Shown here: positions 32,852 to 45,531 of the stretch, piece after piece
Position numbering within the stretch: the stretch's first letter is position 1
How the letters are laid out: each line of letters opens with the position of its first letter
Assembly (NCBI GenBank): GCA_003313425.1
Contig: NHZP01000029.1
Location: 62,001-126,000, forward strand
From: Pseudopyrenochaeta lycopersici
Lineage: Eukaryota > Ascomycota > Dothideomycetes > Pleosporales > Pseudopyrenochaetaceae
Length of the DNA: 64,000 nucleotides
Direction: 5' to 3'
Position numbers and translations under genes: made by a program
Notes under the pieces: model-generated
The model's input: only the letters and a program-made list of their open reading frames with translations
Told to the model about the DNA's origin: nothing
Database searches by the model: none

Positions 32852-33964
32852 TAATTAAAGATAAACTTATTATCTTCTTTTACGTAGATAATATTATTCT
32901 TATATACTATAAGTTAAAGACTATAGAAGTAAAATAAGTAGTTAAGCTGCTTATAAGAAAGTATATAATAATAGGTAGTAATAACTTATAGTAGTTTCTA
33001 AGAGTTAAGGTTATCTAAAAGTAAGATTAATAACTTATTTATCTCTCTTAAGCTGCTTACGCTAAGAAGATAAGTTATTTAGTTAATAATTAGAATTATT
33101 AATATAATATACTAATAAGCATAGTTAAACTAAAGCCGCGCTTAGGATTAGCAACACTATCTAAAGTTAATAAGTATTAACGTAAAGTTAGTTTACTACT
33201 ATACGCAGTAGTTATAATAAGGCCTAATATTACTTTCGCTATATTAAGACTAGCATAATTCCTATTAAACCCTAGTAAAGAGTATTATAATACTACTAAT
33301 AGAGTACTACTATACCTTAATAAGATAAAGTTATAAGTACTATAACTTAGAGGAGGTAATTACCTATAAGTTATAAGTAACGCCTTATTTACTAATAACA
33401 CCTTAGATAGGAAAAGCTCTTAAAGATATATAATTAAGTTATTTAATAGGCTAATCGCATAGAAAGTAAATAAACAAGATACAGTAACTATATTAATAAC
33501 TAAAGCTAAATTACTAGTACTGTTATAAGTAGCTAAAGAAGTAATCTTTATAACGCAACTACTAGAAGAACTAGAAGTTAAGCTACTATTACCTATAATA
33601 ATAATTTAGTATAATAATACTTAAATAATCTAGCTAGTAACTACAGAAGTATTAAAGCTCTAGACTAAGCTTTGCTATATTAATATCTATAATTATTAGC
33701 TTAGATAAGAAGTTTTATTAGGAAAGATAAAAATAGAGTATATATATTTAACTAAAATAATCGCAGATAGCCTGATAAAGGTATTACCCTATAATAAATA
33801 GAATAACTTCTTAAAATAACTTAGACTAGTAGAAGTAAGAAACTATAAGGTAATAAAAGAAGCACTACTTAAAGAGATCTAGAGACAGCTTAAGGACCTT
33901 ATAATCGCATAAGGGGCTTGTAACTAGTTATCTAGCTTATATAGTTGTCTAAGCTAAGGGGGTG
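32852..33964 (+). pseudogene. Copia-1 pol remnant, part 5: RT YVDD box to RNase H
   Basis: It resumes at ...IKDKLIIFFYVDNIIL (Copia-2 has FYVDDIIL). It continues through the RNase H region and ends in a polypurine stretch AAGGGGGTG just before the 3' LTR. There are many RIP stops. Confidence 0.8.
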
Positions 33965-34182
33965 TGTTAGATTATACAAGTGCTGTAAGGCCTGTTAGAT
34001 ATAAAAGATAAACTTAGAAGTACTACACAGGAAAGGGTAATTAATAGAAGGACTGATACCACGGCCTTCGGAACCTCCGGAAGCAAAGCAGTTAAAGGAG
34101 GGGAGAGAACATAGAATTAATTAATTAAGTTCATTATTAAAAATTCATCAAAGATCAAGCCAAATAGTCCTTGAATCTAACA
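33965..34182 (+). repeat. Copia-1 3' LTR
   Basis: It starts TGTTAGATTATACAAG, ends TCTAACA and is followed by the AATAA duplication. Confidence 0.95.
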
Positions 34183-34385
34183 AATAACATATTCTATTAT
34201 TATTTAATAAATAGAGTAATAATATAAATATATAAGATAGTATTATAGAACAAATATAGTAAGACTAAAAACCTATGCTATTATACAGTGCCCTTCTAAA
34301 AGTTCTCGTCGCGCACGCACAAGCTACCCTTACTAGTATATAGGCATAAAACTTTAGTACTATAAATTCTTAGCTAATATATAAT
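34183..34385. other. AT-rich spacer between Copia-1 and the hAT element
   Basis: This is RIP-like, unrecognised sequence. Its last eight bases (34378-34385, TATATAAT) are the hAT target duplication. It is presumably the same old target sequence as 9260-9754. Confidence 0.6.
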
Positions 34386-34570
34386 TAGGGTAGCAAATGG
34401 GTTACGGGTACCCGCTATGGGTATAGGTTGGGTATAGGGTTATAGATGAGTAGGTTGGGGTTAGGGTTGGGTCGCACGGACTATGGGTATAGGTTGGGGT
34501 TGGGTCGCACGGACTCTAGGTTGGGTTAAGGCTGAGGTTATAGACGTATAGGTTTAGGTTTAGTTATAGG
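34386..34570. repeat. hAT terminal and subterminal repeats, GGTTGGG-rich
   Basis: The terminal TAGGGTAGCAAATGGGT is followed by several copies of GGGTATAGGTTGGG and GGGTTGGGTCGCACGGACT. Related GGTTGGG strings lie inverted at 60700-60790. Subterminal repeats like these usually bind hAT transposase. Confidence 0.7.
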
Positions 34571-34949
34571 TACCTACTAGGGTTATCTTATAAAATAGAT
34601 AAATTACTACACCTAGAAAAGAAACTAAACTATTTTAGAACTATATTATAAAAATAGGCCTAGAACCTTAAGGAGCACTCTGCTACATTTACTAAATTTA
34701 TATAAGAGAAAACTAGTTTTATTACAGCTATTAATTACAGTAACGTAAAGGAGGCCGCACTATTTATCGCTTCCGTAGTAGCAGTTGTAAGTCCTCTTCC
34801 TCCTCTTTATCTGCGCTACTAATATTTATAAAATCCTCCTTAACGCTATCTAGATTATCTATCTAGGCTAGAAGCTTAAATAGATTATCTACCTTATTAT
34901 AATCTCCTCTATTCTCCTCTACGCGCTGCTCTCCTTCTTAAAGGATAGC

Positions 34950-37000
34950 ATGTTTAAAGAAAAGAATTAACTAGATTTTCTAAGCGCCTAGGCAGTGCCT
35001 TCAGTTACTAATTACGTCCTTAGCAGTATTAAAAACACGCTTAACACTAACTGTAGTAATCTAGATTAGTAAAATATCTCTTATAACCTAGGTAAGCTTA
35101 GGATAGGTAGCCTTGTTTGCTTTCTACTAATCTAGGATATTAAAAGAATTACCTTCTATAACATAAGGGGTGCTAAGGTAGAATTCTCCCTCTTAGTAAG
35201 TTTACCCTTTCTCCTCTTCTATCTCCTTAGGGTCTACATCCTAACTCTTATTAGATGCTAACCCTATACGTAAGAGGCTACTTAATTATAAATAAACTAG
35301 GGATAGAAGTTTCTAGAACTACTCTGTACTTTATAAACGTTAAGGATAAGTTAATAAGAATAGAGTAGAGCTACTAGTTTCTTAACTATTGTATTAATTA
35401 AGATATTTAAGAAATTATTAGCAGTAGTTATGTTTATCCTAGGCATCCTACGTATTATCCTAGAGCTTCTGTTAGATTATTTACTATAATAAATAGCTGT
35501 AATAATAGTACCTTATACGCTGTAAGCTTCTATAATAGATCTAGGATAGTAGCGCAATTAAAGAGGTATCCGCGCTCTGCCTCTGTCTTAGAGTAATATT
35601 TGCTTAGTTTTAATTAACTCTTTTTAGCTACTGCCTTTACTACTGCTAGCTACCCTTTATTATCTCTATTTTCTAAATCTTTACCTAGCTCTTCTATTAT
35701 CTAGTCTAGGAAATTAAAAAGCTCGTTATATATAAGCTAAATATACTAAATTTAAGGTTTCTATTTTTAGCTTAGCGCGTTAGTTGCGTCCTTAAATCTC
35801 TTAAGCATATCGCAAATAAGCTTAAGGTAGTGCTATTTAGTTAAAGATAGCTAGAGTCGCTTAAGATTACAGAAATCTACGTTAGTATAATCGCTATTAC
35901 TTATAGCCCTCGCAGGTGCTTTTAGATTAATTTCCTGCTTAAGCTATTTATTAATATATACCTAGAGCGTAACTGCACGCTTATATATATTAAAGGTTAA
36001 GTTCTATTAAGTCTTTACATCTTATATAATTAAAAGTCGTACTTTTAGTAGTAGAAGACTCTGTGTATTAATAAACCGCTTATAGCGTTAGGGTAATTAA
36101 TTAATAGCTTTGCAGATTGTTTAGAGCTATCTGTAGCTTAGTCTGTAATAAATAGCTATAATAATAGCTAACTTACTTTATAAAGAGAGTTTAGGACTAA
36201 CATTTTAGTATATATTTCTTTTATATAGCACTGTTGTAGATTTTCCTTAACCTTAAGCTTAGTAGGAGCTGTTAGTTTAAGGTGCTAGATAGTATCCTAA
36301 ATAATAAGATTAATAATATAAGCTAGGCATAGAATTATATTTTCTGTAGTATTCTAAATAATATCCTCTTCTTATAATTTTATTTAGATAGTATAAGCTA
36401 ACGTGCTGTTATTACTAGTATTATCGCAGGTAATAGCTAAAAGTTGCTGTTTAGTATTTGTATTATTTAGAAGCTGTAATACTTCTACTATAATAGACGC
36501 GCCTGTATAGCTCCTGCGGATAGGGATAAAATTAAGTAGTTTCTTACGAAGTTGCCAGTCGTTTATAATATAGTATCTCTTTACTGCGAGAAAGCTAAGG
36601 TAATCTCTTGCGGACTAGGCGTCTAAGGCGATTAAAAGTTTTGTATTTTCTCTAAGGTCGTCTAAGAGAGAAGCCCTAGATACCTTAACTTAAGCCTAGA
36701 AGATTAACTAGAATTTATAACAGGTAATTATTACAGGATTAGGCTAAAGGAACTAGAGAAAGTGTTAAAAAGACGACTGCTCTACTGTTTAGAAAGACTA
36801 GTTATAATCTATTACTACCTATACGAGTTCTCTCTTAAAAGTAATTACAGAGTATAGTAGAACTAATTACTCTATATTACTATTTAAAGGTCGTAAAAAA
36901 CAAGTTATAAGTAAAAGTAACTAAGTATAAACTAGAACTTAAGTCTCCTTATAAAACTAAGATTTTTAGTAATTTAAAAGTTGTTTAGTACTAATCGCGT
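34950..37000 (-). pseudogene. hAT transposase with C-terminal hATC dimerisation domain
   Basis: On the minus strand the catalytic core is recognisable at about 36620-36280: LDA[W]SARDYLSFLAVKRYY, then DWQLRKKLL, LLAITCDNTSNNSTLA and ILCLAYIINLII. The hATC region lies at about 35153-34975: KANKATYPKLT, then ITTVSVKRVFNTAKDVISN. All internal stops seen are TAG/TAA (plus a TGA in the tail), as expected from RIP. The N-terminal end, including any BED finger, was not located with confidence, so the right boundary is approximate. Confidence 0.75.
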
Positions 37001-37904
37001 TAACTACTAGATATTAAAGTATATATCTGCAGTTAAAACAGAACATATATAGTTAACTATTAATAATTTATGCAGCCTCGCTAAATTAACTCTAGATTAG
37101 GGCCAATTAGGCTATAACGTAAAGATAAGCCTTATAGTAGTTTCTTTAATAATAGGTCTAGCGCCTAGGCAGTTATATCCTACCACGTTTTCTACTTTAA
37201 AATAATCTCTTATTATGTCTTATCCTGCTTATCTTTTATTATTAGATATTTAAGTAAGATAAGGGTAGTTTAATTCCCTTTAATAATCTAAGGAGTAGTA
37301 AGTTTGAATTAATTAAGGACGTGCAGAAACTAGAGAGGTTAAGTAGTAAGTACTATAATAGGAATATAGCTGTAATAATATATTATAATAAATATAAAGT
37401 AGTTGCTAGGTAGAGTATAGGACCTAGGATACTCTAATAGAGTATATAAGTAATAATATTTTAATACAGCTTAGGAATTCGTTTATTTTAATATAATTAT
37501 TTACATTCTTTACCCTGTTTATATTCTTCTCCTGTTAAATATAAAGGCTAGAGGCTAAAGGATAGAGATACTAAGAGATTATTAGCTATAATAATTACTA
37601 CTACCTAAACTAGACTAATACATGCCCCTAACTAGTCTAGTATTATTCCTCCTTAACTTCTAGATTAGAGAAGCCCTAGAAATCTGTCTTATTAGACTAA
37701 TTACTGCTAGGTTCCTTACTACTAGTCTTGTACTTATTTTCTCCTTTATTATATATAGCATTAATCTTAGAGTTATAGTTAACCTCTACCTTATATTTAT
37801 TACTATTATCGCCTATAATATATAGCATACTACTCTTAAGATATCTTCCCTACTAGACACAGTATTAAAGATAGGCGTAGGCTTACGTTGTCTAGTGTAA
37901 TTAG
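37001..37904. other. hAT internal, RIP-mutated, no product recognised
   Basis: This is AT-rich sequence between the transposase core and the unrecognised ORF. It probably includes the transposase N-terminus and the intergenic spacer. Nothing could be assigned. Confidence 0.4.
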
Positions 37905-38418
37905 CACATAACTACTATAAAATAATATAATAAAACTTACTACTACTTATTATTAGCTACTACTACTAACTCTTCTATAGTAAGTCCTTTTATAAACTCT
38001 TACTATTTAGCTTTAGCTTCTTTACTCTTAAAGGTATTACTATTAAGCTTTACTAAGCTATCTTAATAGGTCTTGCGCATAATCTTTTCTAGGACACTAC
38101 TAATTCTAAAAACTCGCGTAATTCTATAGCCTAACTACTATATACTTAAAGAGCGTTAAGTAGTAGTAGTAGAGATCTTCTTTAAGGCTCTTTAGTACTC
38201 TTAAAGAGAGACTTTATAATTTAGCTTCTCCTATTTTAAGTGTACTTAACTAAGCTAAGATTCTAGCTATTTACCTAAAGACTGTAAGTAAGGATATGTA
38301 ATAAATAACTATTATAACTTACTACTCTTCTAATCCTTAAAGCGCTAGTTATAAAGTTTCTCTATCTCTTTATTAAGATATTATTTCTTTATACCTTTAG
38401 GTAGAGACGTATATTTAG
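37905..38418 (-). pseudogene. Unrecognised hAT-borne ORF, C-terminal part
   Basis: One minus-strand frame runs the whole length, interrupted only by TAG/TAA that fit former Gln or Trp codons. Legible pieces include KAKYTSLPKGIKK, YRITRVFRISSVLEKIMRKT and EFIKGLTIEELVVVANNK. It is Lys/Glu-rich and probably mostly helical. It continues, after the Gypsy-3 insertion, at 45532-45772 in the same frame. I do not recognise the family. Confidence 0.5.
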
Positions 38419-38423
38419 CCTTC

Positions 38424-38872
38424 TGTGAAGAATCTTAAAAGCTATCGGTGAGGATAACTAATGAGATTGCAAGATTAGTTCTCTAGGATAGAGTAAGGGA
38501 CTAGATAGAAGGGGGTTTAATACTAAGACAGTAAGAGGGCGCTTCTGTAAAGAGTACTAAGGGTTAAGAATAATTAGTATTACTATTACTATACTGTAGA
38601 GTATAATATTAAGTTGAACACAATAAGCTGTAAGGGTTTATTACTGTAATCTATATACAGGCTGTCCTATAGGATCCTATAGATCCTATTATAGGTTTCC
38701 TAGGATCCTATAGGTTCTGTAGGATATACGCAGTATCCTAGAGAATCTTATGGGGGCCGGTGCCAAGCTTCCTAGGACACTAGTTCCTGCTAGGTTAGCG
38801 TATACGTTATAACCCTAGGGCACGAGCGAGCTCTTTTTAAGCTGCGCGTCCCCCATCCCTTAGGTCGTAACA
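38424..38872 (-). repeat. Gypsy-3 LTR (3' LTR in element orientation)
   Basis: The first part is like Gypsy-2 (TGTGAAGAATCTTAAAAGC). The last part is unrelated and consists of GGATCCTATAGG-type short repeats, ending GGTCGTAACA. Confidence 0.92.
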
Positions 38873-38983
38873 CTATCCCCCCTTCCTACTGTTTATGCCC
38901 TCATAAACTAACTAATAAGTTCTAAGAGTACTCTTTAACGTCACAACCTTAGAGATTAAATAAATCGCATTAGCTGGTTAGCT

Positions 38984-39487
38984 ATAGTTGCCTGCAGTTA
39001 TTGCGCAAAGCAGGGTTAGGAGTGCTAGATGTTATCGTTAAAGAAAGAGTATAGTAATTACTATTATAATAGTAACAAGCTTTACGAACTAGTTAACATC
39101 TTATTACTAAACTATTCTAAGCTAGATAAGGAGATACATCGTTTAGAGGCTTAAGAAGCAGAGGCTGAGGTAGTAGAGGAGAAGGCGTTGAACGCGTTAC
39201 TAGCCACTTGTTCTAAACGTAGTCGTTTGCGTAAGCAAAAGGAGTTTCTTTAGAAACGTGAGTAAAGTTTAGTAGACGCCTCAAGTCAGTACGTAGAAGA
39301 GATTAAAGCTCTTAAGGCGGCGGAAGCGTTAGGGCAGGAGATCACTAATCTTAAGGAAGGTCTTATGCCAGGCACTCTAGCTCTAGACTAGAGCGCGTTT
39401 ATACTAATATAGCTAAAAGAAGGCGATCCTCTTCCTAGGGCGGCTAACTTTAGGAGTAGTAGCAGTTCTACTATTCCCTCTTCCTAG
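38984..39487 (+). pseudogene. Gypsy-3 antisense ORF: Cys motif plus coiled coil, 167 codons
   Basis: The start is ATA (ancestral ATG) at 38984, followed by VACSYCAKQG[Q]EC, a CX2CX6C cluster. A long Glu/Lys/Ala-rich coiled-coil stretch follows (EAEAEVVEEKALNALLATCS), then a Ser-rich end at TAG 39485-39487. Internal stops are TAG/TAA only. The convergent pol stops at 39491-39489, one base away. Place and length match the 164-codon Gypsy-2 ORF, and the Cys cluster resembles that of Gypsy-1. Function unknown. Confidence 0.62.
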
Positions 39488-39488
39488 G

Positions 39489-42400
39489 TTAGTTGTAGTT
39501 CCAGTACCTAAGTTCCTTCCGTTCCCTATCGCGGTTATATTTACTAATTCGTTCCTTACAGTTCTCTAGGTTTAATTTAGGTTCCTATGTATTTTCTAAA
39601 TCTAGGTAGTCCTTCTACTTTACAAGGTACTCCCTTTCTCTATACTAGTTTTCCGTAGTCTTAGAGCGTCTTTTATTAAGGATTTTTTTAACTTTGTACT
39701 CCGTTTCTTCTTTAGTTTCGTACTAGAATTTTTTTATAGTAGCGTAGCTAGGTCTGCAGGTTCTAGTTTAGAGATATAGAAGCATAGGTAGATCCTTACA
39801 TCTAGTAGTAGCTTAAGTATGTAATTTACGGGTCTGTTTTGTTCCTTAACTAAAAATAGTCTAACTTTAACGTAATTAAGTCCCTTACTTAGTCGCTTGT
39901 TATATAGATTTTTTATAAGTAAGTATGCTTTATCCCCCTTCCTTAGCTAAGGTACTATTTTTCTTTTCTTATTTTAGTAGGAAATACTGTTACGTTATGC
40001 TTTCTTAAGGTTCTCTTAGAGTTATTCGTGTACTTTCTTTATTTCTTTAGCTATTTTTATAGCTACTTTAGCTTTTCTGCTAGGATATAACTTTATAAAG
40101 AGATTAGGGTGTCTCCTATAGTTAGCAAAGAATAGTGTCTTTCTAGTTAATTCTAATAATTTATTATTATAGGCTAGTTATACTATTAGTAGTAATAAGA
40201 CCTAATTATTTTGTTATTAATTGCTGTAAATCCTTAGGTAGGTCTTTATTATTCTATTCGTTCTTTCTGTCTGTCTGTCTGTTTGTAGGTAATAGGCTGT
40301 TAACAATTTTCTTTTTATTCCTATCGCGGCTATTAATAAGGACTAGAAGTTAGATATGAAAAGCTTATCTCTGTTACTTATAATAGACTTAGGTATACTG
40401 TGATATTGTATTAGTCTGTCTAGGACAACGAATACTAGTTATTCTATATTGTAGTCGTTCCTAAACGGTATTATCTCTGCTGCTTTTGTAAACCTACAGA
40501 CTATATTAAGGATAGCGTTATACTTAATTTCTGTCGTAGGATCTTTTAATAGTAGTAACCCTGTTATAAAGTCTATAGAAATGTCTGCCTAAGGTTTGTT
40601 AGGTAGCTCTATAGCTTGCATTTCTCTATATAGTGCGTAAGTACTGTGTTTGTTCTTATAACAGTCTGCGCATTTTCTAATAAACTGTTTAACCTTAGCC
40701 TTTATATTCTTAAAGCTGTAGTGTCGCTATATTAGTTCTATTATTCTCTTAATTCTTAGGTAACTATGTACTAAGTTATTATAGTGTTATTAGATAATTA
40801 CTTCTTATAATTCTTTAGGTACTTCAGACGTAATTGTTATAGTGTTGTTTAATAACTTATTAGGTCCTAAGCTTCTATCCTAGTTTACTTAAAGGATAGT
40901 ATCGCTAACTATTACTTTTGTTCCTGCGATGTCTAATCTGTGGCTAAGCACGTCTACTCTGCTGTTATCCTTTCTAGGCGTATATATAATCTTAAACTTA
41001 TATTATCCTAGTATTTTAGCCTATCTAACCTATCTCTAATTTAAGGTTTTAGTAGTAGTAAAGTTAACTAAGTTCTTATAATCTGTAAATATTGTAAGAT
41101 CTAAGCAGCTCTCTGCGTAAATCCGCTAGTAGTTAAGGGCGTTAATAACTACTATAAGCTCTTTGTTATGCATATTATAGCGTTCCTTAGGGTCTGTAAA
41201 TTTCCTAGAGTAGTAGGTAATTAGGTGCTATTTCCTATTGCGTTCTTATTTTACTATTGCGCCTAGTATAATGTCTAAGGCATCTGTTTTAAACTATAAG
41301 GGTTCTCCTGTTTAGAATGCAATTAATACTAGTAGTATAATGCAGGCTTCTTTAAGTATCTAGAATACTTTCTTTTATTTATTTCCTTATTCTTATTTTT
41401 TCTCTTTTCTTATAAGCTTAGTAAGTAGGATAGATTTCTTAGAGAAGTCCTTAATAAACTATTAGTTAAAGTTAATAAATCCTATAAATAACTATATATC
41501 TTTAACTATTTTAGGTTTAGGCTATTCTTTTACTACTCTTATTTTTTCTTTGCTTATCTTTACTTTATGTGCACCTACTATATATCCTAGGAATTTAACT
41601 TCTTCTTTATAGAACTTGTATTTCTTAGGCTTAAGTAGTAAACTAAATCTCCCTAAGCAGGTAAGAACTATTTTAACGTGCTTAATATATTCCTATAGAT
41701 TATTAGAGTATATAAGGATATTATTAAGGTATGTAATAATGAATATATCTAGGTATTCTCTTAATACGTTATTAATAAGTGCCTAGTATGTTACTAGTGC
41801 GTTAGTAAGACTAAAAGGTATTACTATATACTTATAGTAGCTGTAGCGTATTCTAAATATAGTCTTCTATTTATTACCTTCCTTTATATAAATAAGGTTA
41901 TACACTCCTCTTAAGTCTAATACTGTAAAGACTTTTATAAAGGCTAGTTAATCTTATAATTCTGCTATATTTAGTAGAGGGTATTAATTCTTAATTATAA
42001 TATTATTAAGTTTCTAGTAGTTAATATATAATCTTAACTTCCTATTTTTCTTTAGTATAAATAGTATAGAGTATCCTGCTAGCAATTATAATTCTTAGAT
42101 AAATCTTTTCTTTAAGTTTATTTTAATATATTCGCGTAGGGTTTTAAGTTCTTTTTCTAATAAACTGTAGATTAGGCTAAAAGTTAGTTACTTTCTTTCC
42201 TGTAGGATAATCTTATAATCCTAAGGTTAATACTTAGGTAATACTTTTATAGTTATCTCTTCCTAAAAGAGTAACTTATATTCTTTATACTTATTAGGGA
42301 TTACTAGAGTTGCGCTTTACTCCTTAACTCTAGCTTATTAGTCTAAGGGCCTCCTATTAGTACCTGCTGAGTTAGATCCTTATATCTTAAGGTTGTCCTT

Positions 42401-45045
42401 ATTTAAAGTAAGGATTCTAATTATTATCTTCTTATCTACCTGGGCACTCGGCTGCAGCGTAGGCTTGCTTGTAGTTGCGTCCGTTCCACAGTATTTAAAT
42501 AAGAACTTTTTCCTTTTCTAATCTATATCTAGATAATGTTCTCTTAACTATAGGAGTCCTAGTATTACATTATATTATAATAGTCTAAAGACGTCTAGGT
42601 TAATCGTTTCCCTATAGTTCTAGATAATAAGTTATACGCTCCATACTTTGTGTGTAATTACAGACTCTAATAGCATTAGTTGTCTATTAGCTACTATTAA
42701 TAGATATAGTACTAATTTTAATAATAGGATAAGGCTAGCTTATTCTATCGCTCGCGTAGAAATATAGCTCTGTTATACTCTAGAATCTACTAGTGCCTTT
42801 ATCTAGCTTCTATTAAGCTTAATATTTAGCTTAAGGAGTCCTTATGTGCCTGTTGCGCATAGGGTTTGTAATTCTTACTTATTAGTAGGCGTGACCCTAA
42901 AAAAGGCTCCTCCTAATACCTATTTAGTGTCTTAATATCTTTATACTTAAGGTAGTTAGAGTTAAGGCACGTTTACTATTATCGCTGATTACACTCTCTA
43001 TTAAAGACTAGCTGCATCGCTATAGTAGCTGTAAGGTTGTTATTTCCTAGGAAGTAGAGGATAGTCCTCTTATTCTATAGGTAGTTATCGTATTTAACTT
43101 TAGGATAATTATACTATTAGTATTTACATTAATAAAATAAGTAAGGGAAGTATTCCTATTCTGTCTTGCTTAAATAGTGTATTATGCATAGGTCTGTAGT
43201 ACAGAAAGACTAGTAGACTACACTATATTACTTATTACGTAGGCCTATTAAGTAGTCTAGTACTAGTTTCTGTAGTCCTTTACACATAGTATGTAAGGCT
43301 TAAGCCGCCTCTGCGCGCTTATAGTAGTCTTAGGCTTCTTTCTCTATAAAAAGCTAGTTAGGGTTAATATTCTCTTTATTATCTTCCTAATATATTTATT
43401 ATTTAAGCTAAGTATAAATGTCTTATTTCTTATTATCTGTGAGCATAATCTTACTATAGGAATTAACTTAAAGATACTTTTACTATACTAGGTTCTTAGT
43501 GCTTAGTATATAGAAAGCGTCTTCCTATATTAGTAGTAGTATTATTTAGCGTTATAATACATATTTAGGGGTCTTAACTACTAGGGGTTCTAGTACCTAT
43601 ATCTATCTAGCTTATTAAAGTTTCTATAGTGCGTCCCTAACGCTTACAGGTTACTATGCTTCCTTAGCTTTTTCTACCTACTCTTATATTACTTTTATGT
43701 AATATTTAGGGTAATAGTAGTATTCCTATAATATATCTTACATCGCTTACTTAGCTAGAATAGTTATACTTATTCTTTATTTTATAGCTGCTTCCTATTC
43801 TTCTAGGGTTAGCGCGTTAATATACTATATTTTGTACATATATTACGCGTATAGTTAGTAGTTAAGTTCTATAATATCTTTTTCTGCTTCTATAGGCGTT
43901 AATAGCCTTAGAGTTCCTAGTTAATATTAGTTCTAGAAATTCTCTATTTTTTATTCTTTAGTTAAGAGTACTATAGTATTACTAAGGTCTTCTATAGTAT
44001 CTTTATAGACTAAGGATAGGGAGTTATTACTTTCTTCCTTATCTTTGCTATACTAGGTTCCTAGAATCTCTTTCCTAGTAGATTTCTAGGGAGGTAGCTA
44101 TAATATCTCTGTATCTAGAGCCTCTTCCTCTTAAGTTATAACAACTTCCTATATTTTATTATTGTTGTTTTCTTTTTTTACAACTATTATGTTAATCTAG
44201 GGGGTTACCTTATTCTTACTTCTGTAGTCTTTAGCTATATAGCCTTTCTTATTATAGTTAAAATAAGTTATATCTTTCTTCTTTCCTCCCCTACTTAACT
44301 TTCCTCTATTAAGGTTATCTAGATGTATTACTTTAGATCTTCTGGACGTATAGTGCCCTAGGACCCCTTAGGGCTGCTGTTAGTAACGCAGGTAACTGCT
44401 GTTAGACCTGTTACGGTAATCCTTTTGCGGTTTTTTATCTTCTTTTGTTTATCTAGGTCGTTGTCCTGCAAGTCGCACGCGAAGCTCGTAGAGCTCTATA
44501 TTTAGTTAGATAGTCTCGTTAATTAGGTCGTCTAGTGTCGTAATTTTCGTGCCTGTATGCATAAGCTTAGTCTAGACGTCCGCTTTTAAGCCTTATTTAT
44601 ACATAGTTTTTAAGGTATTATTGTTCTAGCTAGTTTGTCTAGCGTAACCTAGAAATTTATTAGTGTAGTTAGCTGTAGACTTAGTTTACCGCATGTTCTA
44701 AATCTTACGTTCTGCAATAGTTGCCACGTTTAGAAGTCTAAACGCTTAGCGCATGCATACTTTAAATCTTTCTGTATTTTCGAACATAATAATTAGTTCT
44801 TAAGGCTTTTCTTCGTCGCTTATGTACTTGACTAGGTAGGGTTTCACCTATTTGGCAGCTTTGCCTCTTATGTAGCTGGACATAAGTACTGCTTGATCGT
44901 CGTCGTCTATGGTAGTTACATTAAACTTAAAGAACAGGTTGAATTAGAGTAGCTATTCTTTGAGCTTAAAGTAATCTCTTTAGAAGAGGTCTAGTTTAGC
45001 GACAGCGTTACCTGGCCTAGTAATATAGTAGTTTATGTTATCTAT
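39489..45045 (-). pseudogene. Gypsy-3 gag-pol remnant with chromodomain
   Basis: It follows Gypsy-2 throughout gag, RT, RNase H and integrase on the minus strand, but with far more TAG/TAA stops. The chromodomain near 39540-39690 reads REREYLVK[W]KDYLDLENT[W]EP, a version distinct from that of Gypsy-2. There are no open frames of useful length. Confidence 0.8.
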
Positions 45046-45077
45046 TTTAGTGTTACTTATCTTAAGAGTATTTAAAG

Positions 45078-45526
45078 TGTAAAGAATCTTAAAAGCTATT
45101 AGTAAGGATAACTAATAAGATTGTAAGGTTAGTTCTCTAGGATAGAGTAAGGGACTAGATAGAAGAGGGTTTAATACTAAGACAGTAAGAGGGCGCTTCT
45201 GTAAAGAGTACTAAGGGTTAAGAATAATTAGTATTACTATTACTATACTATAGAGTATAATATTAAGTTAAACATAATGAGCCGTAAGGGTTTATTGCTG
45301 TGATCTATATACAGGCTGTCCTATGGGATCCTATAGATCCTATCATGGGATTCCTGGGATCCTATGGGTTCTGTGGGATATACGCGGTATCCTAGAGAAT
45401 CCTATGGGGGCCGGTGCCAAGCTTCCTGGGACACTAGTTCCTGCTGGGTTAGCGCATGCGTCATAACCCTAGGGCACGAGCGAGCTCTTTTTAAGCTGCG
45501 CGTCCCCTATCCCTTGGGTCGTAACA
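45078..45526 (-). repeat. Gypsy-3 LTR (5' LTR in element orientation)
   Basis: It aligns with 38424-38872 over 449 bp and retains more unmutated CCTATGGGATCC-type repeats. An open frame at 45364-45570 lies inside the LTR and is not a gene. Confidence 0.92.
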
Positions 45527-45531
45527 CCTTC

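Larger units (their letters stand above)
9760..34182 (+). mobile_element. Copia-1: RIP-mutated Ty1/copia retrotransposon with five nested insertions
   Basis: Two 218-bp LTRs (TG...CA) bound the element, with a perfect 5-bp target duplication AATAA at 9755-9759 and 34183-34187. The internal gag-pol is on the plus strand and aligns along its length with the intact Copia-2. It is broken by a solo-LTR-like insert (10407), Gypsy-1a (11950-20103), pogo-1 (20635-22479), Gypsy-2 (23371-30328) and pogo-2 (31001-32849). Without these its own length would be close to 5.2 kb. All frames are riddled with TAG/TAA, so it is dead. Confidence 0.95.
38424..45526 (-). mobile_element. Gypsy-3: chromodomain Ty3/gypsy element, heavily RIP-mutated
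   Basis: Two 449-bp LTRs are flanked by CCTTC on both sides (38419-38423 and 45527-45531). The gag and most of pol are collinear with Gypsy-2, whereas the chromodomain, antisense ORF and the distal LTR half differ. It is encoded on the minus strand and interrupts the unrecognised hAT ORF. Confidence 0.93.

Noticed and set aside
34386..34570. Telomere-like GGTTAGGG strings
   Set aside because: Only one or two TTAGGG units occur, within GGTTGGG-rich subterminal repeats of the hAT element, mirrored at its other end. Not a telomeric tract.
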